From the NCBI RefSeq assembly GCF_001423695.1, contig NZ_LMOZ01000001.1:124001-188000 (forward strand): a DNA stretch of 64,000 nucleotides, read 5' to 3'. Both the position numbers and the translations under genes were made by a program. Origin of the DNA: Leifsonia sp. Leaf336. GTDB lineage: Bacteria; Actinomycetota; Actinomycetes; Actinomycetales; Microbacteriaceae. Below the pieces are notes generated by a model. The model was not told the origin of the DNA. It searched no databases and was given only the letters and a program-made list of their open reading frames with translations. Below, one piece after another: positions 42,132-49,363 of the stretch. The first letter of the stretch is position 1, and every line of letters begins with the position of its first letter.

Positions 42132-42296
42132 CTATACCCGTCGGCTGCCGGTCAGCAGCCGCACCAGCCAGACGATCACGGCCAGCACGAGCAGGATGAT
42201 ACCGACCCACAGCAGGAAGTTCAGAGACTGCACGAAGCCACCGGTGAGCAGCAGGATGATCGCGATGATTGCGACGATGATGAGCAGGATGTTCAT
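42132..42296 (-). CDS. Small two-helix membrane protein
   Basis: 54 residues from the ATG of MNILLIIVAIIAI, following a run of purines in GGAAAGGACAACCCCTCCC. Nearly the whole protein is two hydrophobic helices (ILLIIVAIIAIILLLTGGFV and LLWVGIILLVLAVIVWLVRLL) with a short basic end. It resembles the very small stress-inducible membrane proteins of Gram-positives (Lmo0937 type), but I cannot assign it. It leads a two-gene unit with DUF6458. Confidence 0.75.
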   Translation of the reverse strand: MNILLIIVAIIAIILLLTGGFVQSLNFLLWVGIILLVLAVIVWLVRLLTGSRRV

Positions 42297-42340
42297 GGGA
42301 GGGGTTGTCCTTTCCTTGACGCACACCACAGAACAACTAC

Positions 42341-42353
42341 TTCGGTTATCGAA
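42341..42353. promoter_or_regulatory. Putative MarR operator upstream of the small membrane gene
   Basis: TTCGGTTATCGAA has 4-bp dyad arms (TTCG/CGAA) and lies between direct GAACAA repeats at 42331 and 42351. It precedes the small membrane protein gene and abuts the end of the MarR gene. Confidence 0.4.
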
Positions 42354-42367
42354 CAATCCCCTTGACG

Positions 42368-42874
42368 TCAGGTCCTTTCGGGCCTATTCGCGTGTCGTTC
42401 CGCGCTGATGCGGTCGACGGTCTCCCGCATCTTGGTGAGGAAGCGCGTGACGGTCTGGGCGTCCTCCTCGCTGAGCTCGGCCGCCTGCGCCGCGATCTGC
42501 TCCTGAGCAGCCACCATCGGGCCGGTGTCGCCGAAGGCGGCCCTCGTCGGTACCAGGTCGACGGACCGCCGATCGGAGTCGTTCGTCCGGCGCTCCACGA
42601 GTCCGGCCTGCACGAGCCGGTCGATCAGCGCTGTCGTGGAGGCGCTGGAGACGCCGACGTATGCGCTCACGTCCTTGGCGGCGGTGCGGCGGCCGCCGGC
42701 AGCATTGTCGAGGATGAGCCGGAGCGCGAGGAAGTCGTTCTCGCCGATGCCCATGACCGCTCCCGTGCGTCGTCGCATCGCGGTCTCCGCCGCCCGGTAC
42801 ACCTGGAGCGCCTCGAGCACACCCCTGTCTGCAGCCGGTGCATCCGGCTGCGAGGCATCCGATCGTTCGCTCAC
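42368..42874 (-). CDS. MarR-family transcriptional regulator
   Basis: 168 residues from a GTG. The winged helix is visible as TAAKDVSAYVGVSSASTTALIDRLVQAGLVERRTNDSDRRSVDLVPT, with dimerisation helices on both sides. It lies just upstream of the two small membrane protein genes on the same strand (71-bp gap with a dyad), and they may be regulated by it. It is divergent from the Ser/Thr kinase gene. Confidence 0.9.
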   Translation of the reverse strand: MSERSDASQPDAPAADRGVLEALQVYRAAETAMRRRTGAVMGIGENDFLALRLILDNAAGGRRTAAKDVSAYVGVSSASTTALIDRLVQAGLVERRTNDSDRRSVDLVPTRAAFGDTGPMVAAQEQIAAQAAELSEEDAQTVTRFLTKMRETVDRISAERHANRPERT

Positions 42875-42936
42875 TCCTCTCAGTCATCTCCCGCTCGTCC
42901 TCGATTTCAACGGGCAATTCGATGACTTTCGGCGGA

Positions 42937-42965
42937 TTCACGGCATCCCTCAGTGCGCGTATGCT
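42937..42965 (+). promoter_or_regulatory. Promoter of the Ser/Thr kinase gene
   Basis: TTCACG (42937-42942), 17-bp spacer, TATGCT (42960-42965). The predicted transcription start coincides with the GTG at 42972, implying a leaderless mRNA. Confidence 0.55.
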
Positions 42966-42971
42966 CGCGGG

Positions 42972-44273
42972 GTGCTACCCGACACCGTCCTGCTCGACCG
43001 CTACGAACTTCGCGACCGCCTCGGCCGCGGTGGAATGGCGACGGTCTACCGCGCCTACGATCGCGAGCTCGACCGGTACGTCGCGGTCAAGGTGTTCACG
43101 CGGGGCGAGGCCGACGACGACTCGCGCCGCCGAGGCGAGGCGACGGCGCTGGCGCGGCTGTCGCACCCCAATCTGGTGAGCCTCCACGACGCGCACCTCT
43201 CGTCGGGCGACGACCCCGCACCGAGCTATCTGGTGATGGAGCTGGTCGACGGGGAGGACCTGGGCACGAGACTGGACCGCGGGCCCCTGCCGGGTGAGGC
43301 GGTCGCCGCGATCGCCTCCGGTATCGCGGAGGCGCTCGTGGTGGTGCACGCCGCGGGGATCGTGCACCGCGATCTGAAGCCGGGGAACATCCTCCTCACC
43401 GATTCGGAGGTGCCCGGTGGCGTGCCGCACGCGAAGCTGGCCGACTTCGGCATCGCGCACCTGATCGGCACCGAGCGCCTGACCACGGCGGGCATGATCG
43501 TCGGCACCGCCGGCTATCTGAGCCCGGAGCAGGCGAACGGCAGCGAGCCTGGTCCGTCCGCCGACATCTACTCGCTGGGTCTCGTCGTACTGGAGTCGCT
43601 GACCGGTGTGCGAGAGTACCCGGGCACCCCGGTGGAGGCCGTGACAGCCCGCGTGGCGCGCGACCCCCGCATCCCCGCGTCGCTTCCCGAGGACTGGCGC
43701 GGCCTCATCGGTGCCATGACGTCGCGTGATCCCCGCATCCGGCCGACGGCGTTGGAGGTCGCGGTCATGGCGCGGGAACTGGCGCCGCAGCTGGCCGGCT
43801 GGGTGGTGCCGGAGGACTTCGCCGTACCATCCGGCCCGGGTTGGGAGGGCCCGACCGTGGCCATGACGCCGCCGCCGCTCCCGATCCTCCCGCCGGAGCA
43901 GCTGACGAGCCCCCGTCGGCGTGCGCGCGTGGGCGGCGGGCGACGGCGCGCGGTCGACGCGGTTCTGCTGGCGTCGGGCGCGACAGCGATCGTGGCCCTC
44001 GCTCTGAGCCTGGGGACGTTCTTGGCTCCGGCCTCCTCCGAACCGAAGACCGAGCCGACGCAGCGGCCGATTCCGACTGTGACCGCTCCGCCGCAGACGG
44101 TCGAGCCGGCGGACGCGACCCAGCCGGCCCAACCGGCGCAGCCGACGGTCCCCGCGCAGCAGGATCAGCCGCAGCAGGTGCAGCCGCAGCCGGCGCCGGC
44201 ACCGGTGCACGGTAATCCCAACAAGGGACCCGGCAACAACAAGGGGAATGGGCCCGGCAAGGGCAAGGGCTGA
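42972..44273 (+). CDS. Serine/threonine protein kinase, membrane-anchored (PknB-like)
   Basis: 433 residues from the GTG of VLPDTVLLDRYEL; the longer frame upstream is rejected because it would run antisense through marR. The kinase domain (residues ~10-265) has the G-loop LGRGGMATVY, catalytic Lys40 in VAVKVF, HRD in IVHRDLKPGN and DFG in LADFGIAHL. One membrane helix (AVDAVLLASGATAIVALALSLGTFL) follows, then a Pro/Gln-rich extracellular tail ending in Gly/Asn/Lys repeats. There are no PASTA domains, so this is not the cell-wall-sensing PknB itself. Substrates unknown. Confidence 0.93.
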   Translation: MLPDTVLLDRYELRDRLGRGGMATVYRAYDRELDRYVAVKVFTRGEADDDSRRRGEATALARLSHPNLVSLHDAHLSSGDDPAPSYLVMELVDGEDLGTRLDRGPLPGEAVAAIASGIAEALVVVHAAGIVHRDLKPGNILLTDSEVPGGVPHAKLADFGIAHLIGTERLTTAGMIVGTAGYLSPEQANGSEPGPSADIYSLGLVVLESLTGVREYPGTPVEAVTARVARDPRIPASLPEDWRGLIGAMTSRDPRIRPTALEVAVMARELAPQLAGWVVPEDFAVPSGPGWEGPTVAMTPPPLPILPPEQLTSPRRRARVGGGRRRAVDAVLLASGATAIVALALSLGTFLAPASSEPKTEPTQRPIPTVTAPPQTVEPADATQPAQPAQPTVPAQQDQPQQVQPQPAPAPVHGNPNKGPGNNKGNGPGKGKG

Positions 44274-44277
44274 TTCG

Positions 44278-45585
44278 TCAGCGGCCGAGGCCGCGGAATT
44301 TCCAGCCTGCGGTGCGCCAGGCGTCGGGGTTGAGGGCGTTGCGGCCGTCGATGATGGTTTTGTGGGTGACGAGGTGACCGAGTGTGTGGGGGTCGAGGTT
44401 GGTGAATTCGGGCCATTCGGTGATCAGGACGACGATGTCGGCGTCGGCGACAGCATCCGCGGCGGTGTCGGTGTAGGTCAGGTGGGGTGCCCGGCGGCGG
44501 GCGTTGGGGATGGCTTCGGGGTCGGTGGCGGTCACGATCGCGCCGCCCTCGGCCAGGCGCACGGCGATATCGAGAGCGGGTGAGTCGCGGATGTCGTCGG
44601 AGTGCGGTTTGAACGCCAGCCCGAGCACGGCGACCCGCACCCCGTGCAGGCCGCCAGTCTCCTCGCGCACCAGGTCGACCACCCGGTCGCGGCGGCGGAG
44701 GTTGATCTTGTCGACCTCCTCCAGGAACCGCACCGACTCGCCGCGGCCCAGTTCCCGGGCGCGGGCGCTGAAGGCGCGAATGTCTTTGGGCAGGCAGCCG
44801 CCCCCGAAACCGACGCCGGCGTTCAGGAACCGGCGCCCGATCCGGGCGTCATGGCCGATCGCGTCCGCCAACTGGGTCACATCCGCCCCGGTGGCCTCGG
44901 CGATCTCGGCCATCGCGTTGATGAAGGAGATCTTGGTGGCCAGAAACGCGTTCGCGGCGACCTTCACCAACTCCGCCGTCGCATAATCGGTCACGATCAC
45001 CGGGGTACCGGCCGCCACCGCCGACGCATACACCTCATCCAGGATCCGCGCCGCCCGCACCCCCTCCTCACCGGAAGGGACACCATAGACCAGCCGGTCC
45101 GGGCTCACCGTGTCCTGCACCGCGAAACCCTCCCGCAGAAACTCCGGATTCCACGCCAGCGTCGCCCCAGGCACCCGCCCGGCCACCAGCTGCGCCAACC
45201 GGGCAGCCGTCCCCACCGGCACGGTGCTCTTACCCACGATCACATCCCCCGGCGAGACGTGCTCCAACAACGACGCGAACGCCGCATCCACGAACCGCAG
45301 ATCCGCCGCATCCGACCCCGCCGACTGCGGCGTCCCGACCGCCACGAAATGCACCTCCGCGCCCGCGACCGCCGAAAAATCCGTCGTGAACGACAACCGC
45401 CCACTGGCCATCGCCGACGCCAACACCTCCGGCAACCCCGGCTCGAAGAACGGCGCCCGCGCCTGAGACAACGCCGCGATCTTCGCCTCATCCACATCCA
45501 CACCCACCACCGTGTGACCCAGACCAGCCATAGCTGCAGCATGTACAGCGCCCAGATATCCACAGCCGATGACCGAAAGTCTCAC
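44278..45585 (-). CDS. ugd: UDP-glucose 6-dehydrogenase
   Basis: 435 residues from the GTG of VRLSVIGCGYLGA, preceded by AGGAG. The NAD motif VIGCGYLGAVHAAAMAGLGHTVVGVDVD is followed by the substrate loop WNPEFLREGFAVQD and the catalytic Cys in GFGGGCLPKDIRAF; FKPHSDDIRDSPAL marks the C-terminal domain. It oxidises UDP-glucose to UDP-glucuronate for surface polysaccharide. GDP-mannose or UDP-ManNAc dehydrogenases are possible alternatives, but GGGCLPKD and the overall layout favour Ugd. It converges on the kinase gene with a 4-bp gap. Confidence 0.92.
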   Translation of the reverse strand: MRLSVIGCGYLGAVHAAAMAGLGHTVVGVDVDEAKIAALSQARAPFFEPGLPEVLASAMASGRLSFTTDFSAVAGAEVHFVAVGTPQSAGSDAADLRFVDAAFASLLEHVSPGDVIVGKSTVPVGTAARLAQLVAGRVPGATLAWNPEFLREGFAVQDTVSPDRLVYGVPSGEEGVRAARILDEVYASAVAAGTPVIVTDYATAELVKVAANAFLATKISFINAMAEIAEATGADVTQLADAIGHDARIGRRFLNAGVGFGGGCLPKDIRAFSARARELGRGESVRFLEEVDKINLRRRDRVVDLVREETGGLHGVRVAVLGLAFKPHSDDIRDSPALDIAVRLAEGGAIVTATDPEAIPNARRRAPHLTYTDTAADAVADADIVVLITEWPEFTNLDPHTLGHLVTHKTIIDGRNALNPDAWRTAGWKFRGLGR

Positions 45586-45647
45586 TGATCGTTCTCCTAT
45601 CCCGCGTGGTCGTCGGACGGCCCGACGGAACAGCGTCGAACGTGGCC

Positions 45648-45687
45648 GGTGCGGGTGCCGCTCGATGTCAGGGGAGGCACCCGCACC
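45648..45687. other. Perfect 12-bp hairpin in the ugd/surface-operon divergent gap
   Basis: GGTGCGGGTGCC (45648-45659) and GGCACCCGCACC (45676-45687) pair perfectly around a 16-nt loop. It lies in the 387-bp non-coding gap (45586-45972) between ugd and the SipW-operon. The right half of the gap (about 45745-45860) is AT-richer and probably holds the surface-operon promoter; no other gene is visible. Confidence 0.65.
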
Positions 45688-45972
45688 ACTCGCCGCCGGA
45701 GGGGATGGTGGTGGCGGCGGGCCGATCACGACGACTCCCGAATGTCATCGCGATGTGTGAAATTGTGTGCTCCAGTCGTGCTCTAACACAATCCCAGAAG
45801 ACCGAATTCACCCTGCTCGGAACGAAGATCACCCGCCGCCTTGCAATGCACGTGATGCAAGCATTTCACCTCGCTCTCGCCCCGGCGCTCACCTGATCGG
45901 TCGCTACCGTGAGCCGCACGCCCGGGCTCTCCGAGCGGCAGAGGAACTCATCAGAGACGGTTGGAGAGACCG

Positions 45973-46506
45973 ATGAACAAACTCACGAAAGGGTTGATCG
46001 CGGGCGGCGCGGGCTTGGCGCTGCTGATCGGATCGGCCGGGACCTTGGCGCTCTGGAACGACGCGGCCACACTCGACGCGGGCGCGGTCGACTCCGGCGT
46101 GCTCACGGTCGATGCGGCTGGAGGCGCATGGGACGACACGATCACCGCCTGGTCGCCGGGTGACACCGCGACCTACACCGCCGACGTGTCGATCGTCGCG
46201 CAAGGTGACAACCTGCACTCGCAGCTCTCGATCGACCCGTCGTCGATCACCGGCGACCCGGAGCTCCTCGCGGCCCTCCAGATCACGATGTCGGTCGGCG
46301 CGACCACCGGAGGCACGCTCACCCCGGTCGCGGGTGAGCCGAACACGTTCGATGTCGTGTCGGCCGCGCCGACGACGACCGCTCCGATCACAGCGCCAGT
46401 GACGGTCACCGTCACCTTCCCCCCGGACTCGGTCACCGGAACGGTGGCGCAGGGTCAGTCGGTGCAACTCAGCGGACTCCAGTTCCTGCTGCAGCAGACA
46501 CCCTGA
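45973..46506 (+). CDS. Alternate-signal-peptide surface protein (TasA/CalY-like, SipW substrate)
   Basis: 177 residues from ATG behind TTGGAGAG. The N-terminus MNKLTKGLIAGGAGLALLIG is a signal helix followed by SAGTLALWNDAATLDAGAVDSG, the pattern of proteins processed by SipW-type signal peptidases (helix, then a W-N/D motif and an acidic-Gly stretch). The mature part is Thr/Val/Ala-rich, all-beta in character and without Cys. In Bacillus, TasA and TapA with this signal assemble into biofilm matrix fibres. The SipW-type peptidase is the fourth gene of the same operon. Confidence 0.82.
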   Translation: MNKLTKGLIAGGAGLALLIGSAGTLALWNDAATLDAGAVDSGVLTVDAAGGAWDDTITAWSPGDTATYTADVSIVAQGDNLHSQLSIDPSSITGDPELLAALQITMSVGATTGGTLTPVAGEPNTFDVVSAAPTTTAPITAPVTVTVTFPPDSVTGTVAQGQSVQLSGLQFLLQQTP

Positions 46507-46546
46507 CGACGGTTCGATCGCGCGGCACGCGACGGGAGGGGCGGTG

Positions 46547-47104
46547 ATGAGACGACGACAGGCGAGACGGTCGCCGCTGCATCCGGCCCTCCTGACCGCG
46601 TCGATCGCACTCGTCGCAGGCGTCAGCGTCGGGGGGAGCTACGCGCTCTGGAACGGGGCCGCCCCGATCTCCGGGACGGAAGTCCGTTCCGGAACCCTGA
46701 CGGCGACCGTCGCGGTCGGCGATACGGGCTCGCCGACCGCGACCCTGGCCGCGTTCGACCCGGCCGCGTTCGCCGACATGCTTCCGGGGGAGGTCCGCTC
46801 GGCGACGCTCACGGTCGGCAACACCGGGACGACCGCCTTCCTGGTGGCCGCGTCTCTGGACGCGGCGTCCGCGGCGAGTCCGTACCTGGGGTGGGCCCTC
46901 GCCCCCGGCGTATGCACGGCGCCGGCGGGAGCCCCGGTGCAGCTCGCTGCCTCACCGCAGAACGTGGGCGACGCGCTGCCCGGCAGCACCTTCGCGTCCT
47001 ACTGCCTGACGGTCACCCTTTCTCCCGACGTCCCGGCCTCGTCCGCCGGCACCACCGTGGCCACTTTCACAATCCTCCTCGACGCGAACCAGTACCGGCC
47101 ATGA
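46547..47104 (+). CDS. Second alternate-signal-peptide surface protein
   Basis: 185 residues from an ATG behind GGGAGGGG (a GTG one codon earlier is possible). A basic start MRRRQARRSPLHPALL precedes a hydrophobic helix and the SipW-type signature GGSYALWNGAAPISGTEVRSGTLTATV. The mature domain (LPGEVRSATLTVGNTGTTAFLVAASL) resembles a TasA/CalY or immunoglobulin-like beta sandwich, with two Cys (near ~124 and ~152) that could form a disulfide. Its last codons overlap the next ATG by 4 nt. Confidence 0.82.
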   Translation: MRRRQARRSPLHPALLTASIALVAGVSVGGSYALWNGAAPISGTEVRSGTLTATVAVGDTGSPTATLAAFDPAAFADMLPGEVRSATLTVGNTGTTAFLVAASLDAASAASPYLGWALAPGVCTAPAGAPVQLAASPQNVGDALPGSTFASYCLTVTLSPDVPASSAGTTVATFTILLDANQYRP

Positions 47105-47835
47105 CCTTCGTCTCCTCGGCCGCCGCCGCCGTCGCCCTCGCGTTCGCCGTAGCCGGCGTCGCCGGCTCCTCCGATGCGGGAGTCGAGGCTGCCGCGCCGG
47201 AGCTCTACGTCCTCACCGCGCAGGAGGACAGCGTCGTGAGGAGCTCGCACCCGCTTTTCGACGGTTCGATCCTTGTTCCGCTGGCGACAGCGCACGACCG
47301 TTTCGCCGTGCAGAACGGCTCGGGAGGCATCGCCTACCTCCGTATCGCGCTGAGGTCCGTCGATGTGCCAGACGACGGCCTGCGACGCGCTCTGACACTC
47401 GGCATCTCGACGGCCAGGGGCTCCGGTCCCGTGGTGCCGCTCGACTCCTCCGGTTCGTGCGTGACAGTTCTCTCTGCGCAACCGGTGGCACCGGGAGCCT
47501 CCGTCGACGTCGATGCCGCGCTTGCGCTGGGAGACCTGACCGGGACATCCGGGCAGGCCCAGCCGATCGGTTACTCGCTCCTGGTGATCCTCGACGCGGA
47601 CCCGGCCGGCGCCGGCTGCGATACGGGGGGTGCGGGCGGGGGAGGCGGCACCCCGCCCCCGGGGCCGCCCGAACGCCCGAACGCCGCACCGCTCGCGGCG
47701 ACCGGATCCGACCTGCTCGCGGCGATCTGGATCGCCGCGTTCGTCGGGGGCACGGGGACGGCCGCCGTCCTCGCCACCCGTATGCGCCCGGCGGCACGCC
47801 GGCGTGTCCGCCGCGACTCGAAAGGCAAGGGATGA
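47101..47835 (+). CDS. Secreted surface protein with LAXTG sortase signal
   Basis: 244 residues; ATG overlaps the previous stop (ATGA). A conventional signal peptide ends near residue 30 (VAGVAGSSDAGVEAAA). The ectodomain contains two Cys and a Pro/Gly-rich stalk (GGGGGTPPPGPPERP). The C-terminus has LAATG at residues 198-202, a membrane helix (LLAAIWIAAFVGGTGTAAVLA) and RMRPAARRRVRR, the complete class E sortase sorting signal (LAXTG). It should be covalently anchored to the wall and may attach or cap fibres made by the two preceding proteins. That role is inference. Confidence 0.8.
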   Translation: MTFVSSAAAAVALAFAVAGVAGSSDAGVEAAAPELYVLTAQEDSVVRSSHPLFDGSILVPLATAHDRFAVQNGSGGIAYLRIALRSVDVPDDGLRRALTLGISTARGSGPVVPLDSSGSCVTVLSAQPVAPGASVDVDAALALGDLTGTSGQAQPIGYSLLVILDADPAGAGCDTGGAGGGGGTPPPGPPERPNAAPLAATGSDLLAAIWIAAFVGGTGTAAVLATRMRPAARRRVRRDSKGKG

Positions 47836-47836
47836 C

Positions 47837-48460
47837 ATGGCCACCACGAAGAGCGCGCATGGACGCCGGGCGGTGGGCTCACCCAGGCCGGGAAGAGTCC
47901 GACGGACGGCGCGAGCGGTCGGGACGGCGATCGCAGCCGGGATGCTGATCATCGTCTGCGGCCTGCTCGTGGTGACGGTCGGCGTTCCGATCGCGACAGG
48001 ATCCGATACGTACACGGTGCTGACGCGATCGATGGAGCCCGGTCTGCCGCCCGGCACCCTCCTCGTCGTGCGTCCCACGGCCGCGGCCGACCTCCATATC
48101 GGCGACGTCGTGACCTATCAGCTCCAGTCCGGCAAGCCCGATGTCGTCACCCATCGCATCGTCCGGGTCGAGGCGAGCTCCGACGGGACGAGGCGATACG
48201 TCACCCGCGGTGACGCCAATGCCGTCGCCGATGCGTCGCCGGTGCGTGCGGAGCAGGTGCGGGGTCGCGTCTGGTACGCCGTTCCCGGCATCGGTTGGCT
48301 GGCGATCGTGAAGAACAGCACGTCGTTGCAGCCCTGGCTGGTCGGGATCGGGGCGCTCCTGGTCCTCTACAGCCTCGTCTCGATCGTCTCTTGGGTGCGC
48401 AAGCGACGGCATGAGAGCGACGGACCGCTCAGGCACCGCGAGACATACCTGCCGCTCTAG
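47837..48460 (+). CDS. SipW-type (ER-type) signal peptidase I
   Basis: 207 residues from ATG, one base after the LAXTG-protein stop. An N-terminal membrane helix (AIAAGMLIIVCGLLVVTVGVPIA) is followed by the Ser nucleophile in VLTRSMEPGLPPG (Ser65) and, where bacterial enzymes carry Lys, a His in PDVVTHRIVRV (His106), the hallmark of SipW/archaeal/ER peptidases. TRGDANAVAD supplies the conserved Asp. A second helix (WLVGIGALLVLYSLVSIVSWV) anchors the C-terminus. Its substrates should be the two alternate-signal proteins of this operon. Confidence 0.9.
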   Translation: MATTKSAHGRRAVGSPRPGRVRRTARAVGTAIAAGMLIIVCGLLVVTVGVPIATGSDTYTVLTRSMEPGLPPGTLLVVRPTAAADLHIGDVVTYQLQSGKPDVVTHRIVRVEASSDGTRRYVTRGDANAVADASPVRAEQVRGRVWYAVPGIGWLAIVKNSTSLQPWLVGIGALLVLYSLVSIVSWVRKRRHESDGPLRHRETYLPL

Positions 48461-48885
48461 GAGCGGAGAGGAGCAAGCGGTGCGAGCGCGGCGATCACGT
48501 CGTCGAGTACATTCGGCGCGAGATCGACCAGGTGGCGGTCCGCCAGCTCCCGGATGCGGTTCGCGCGGAGCGAGAGGATCGGTCCGGTCACTGCCTCCAG
48601 GGCGGGAGGCAGGGCTCCTCCCTCCAGGAGGAATGACGCCGAAACGCCGAAGACTCCCGCCAGTCCAGCGAACACTTCGCCCGGGGGAAGTTCGCCGCTG
48701 GCGCCACCGACCAACTGCGACCACTCGGATGGACGCAGGGACAGATCGCGCACACTCAGGGCGCCGATCAACTCCGCGTACGAGAACGGCGCTCCCGTCA
48801 TCACCTCGGCGAAGTCCTGCAGCAGCTGGATCCGTCGGGCGAGGGCGGCTCTCGAATGGTCGCCGCGGGCGGTGGGCTCTGTCAT
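48457..48885 (-). CDS. EspR-like helix-turn-helix regulator
   Basis: 142 residues. The pattern FSYAELIGALSVRDLSLRPSEWSQLVGGASGELPPGEVFAGLAGVFGVSASFLLEGG fits the XRE-type helix-turn-helix with C-terminal dimerisation helices seen in mycobacterial EspR and its relatives (SQLRSG...NFF motif region). Those proteins bind DNA as architectural regulators of secretion and wall genes. It converges on the SipW-type peptidase with a 4-bp overlap and is divergent from the MalT-like regulator. A link to the surface operon is plausible from position only. Confidence 0.75.
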   Translation of the reverse strand: MTEPTARGDHSRAALARRIQLLQDFAEVMTGAPFSYAELIGALSVRDLSLRPSEWSQLVGGASGELPPGEVFAGLAGVFGVSASFLLEGGALPPALEAVTGPILSLRANRIRELADRHLVDLAPNVLDDVIAALAPLAPLRS

Positions 48886-49363
48886 CGAGACTCCTTTGCT
48901 GCCGGTTACCCAGACGCCTCCACGGTCGCACGGAAACGCGGTGAACGCCGATGTCTACCTCTGCACAGCACCGACTTTCACCCCGGTATTCGCCAATCTT
49001 CGAGCATTCCGATCAGTGGGCCAGCGGGGTGAGGCACAGGTGATAATAAGGAACGCCACGTATGATCTCTGTAATGTTACTTGCAGAAATCGGGTGATTC
49101 AGAAGATGAAGCCCCTTGTCCCAGCGGGCGGAGACCTCCGTTATGGTCTTCCGCTGAACGGCATCGCTCGCAAACGAGCTGCGATCATCGCACATGCGCT
49201 CCTGGGCGTGCCCGACCGAACCAGACGGGGGCGCGGCACCGGCACCGAGCACGAGGGGGAGACGAACGATGAGTCAGAGAAAGGTCGCGTCGCGACACGT
49301 GCGCGTTATGGTCCGCGCGGTAGCGGGATCGTACGCAGTGACACCGAGCCGAAGGAGTCCAGC
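48886..49363 (+). promoter_or_regulatory. 478-bp upstream region of the LuxR/MalT-like gene
   Basis: No gene is evident. An AT-richer patch at 49038-49090 holds a consensus-like -10 (TATGAT, 49061-49066), which would give a leader of about 295 nt. The reading frame of the downstream regulator is open throughout the gap, and an ATG at 49106 is an alternative start, but the GAAGGAG at 49351 supports the start at 49364. Confidence 0.45.

Noticed and set aside
48554-49363. Large N-terminal extension of the LuxR-type regulator
   Set aside because: The frame is open upstream but lacks a ribosome-binding site and runs antisense to the EspR-like gene; the start at 49364 has GAAGGAG and leads into the ATPase domain.
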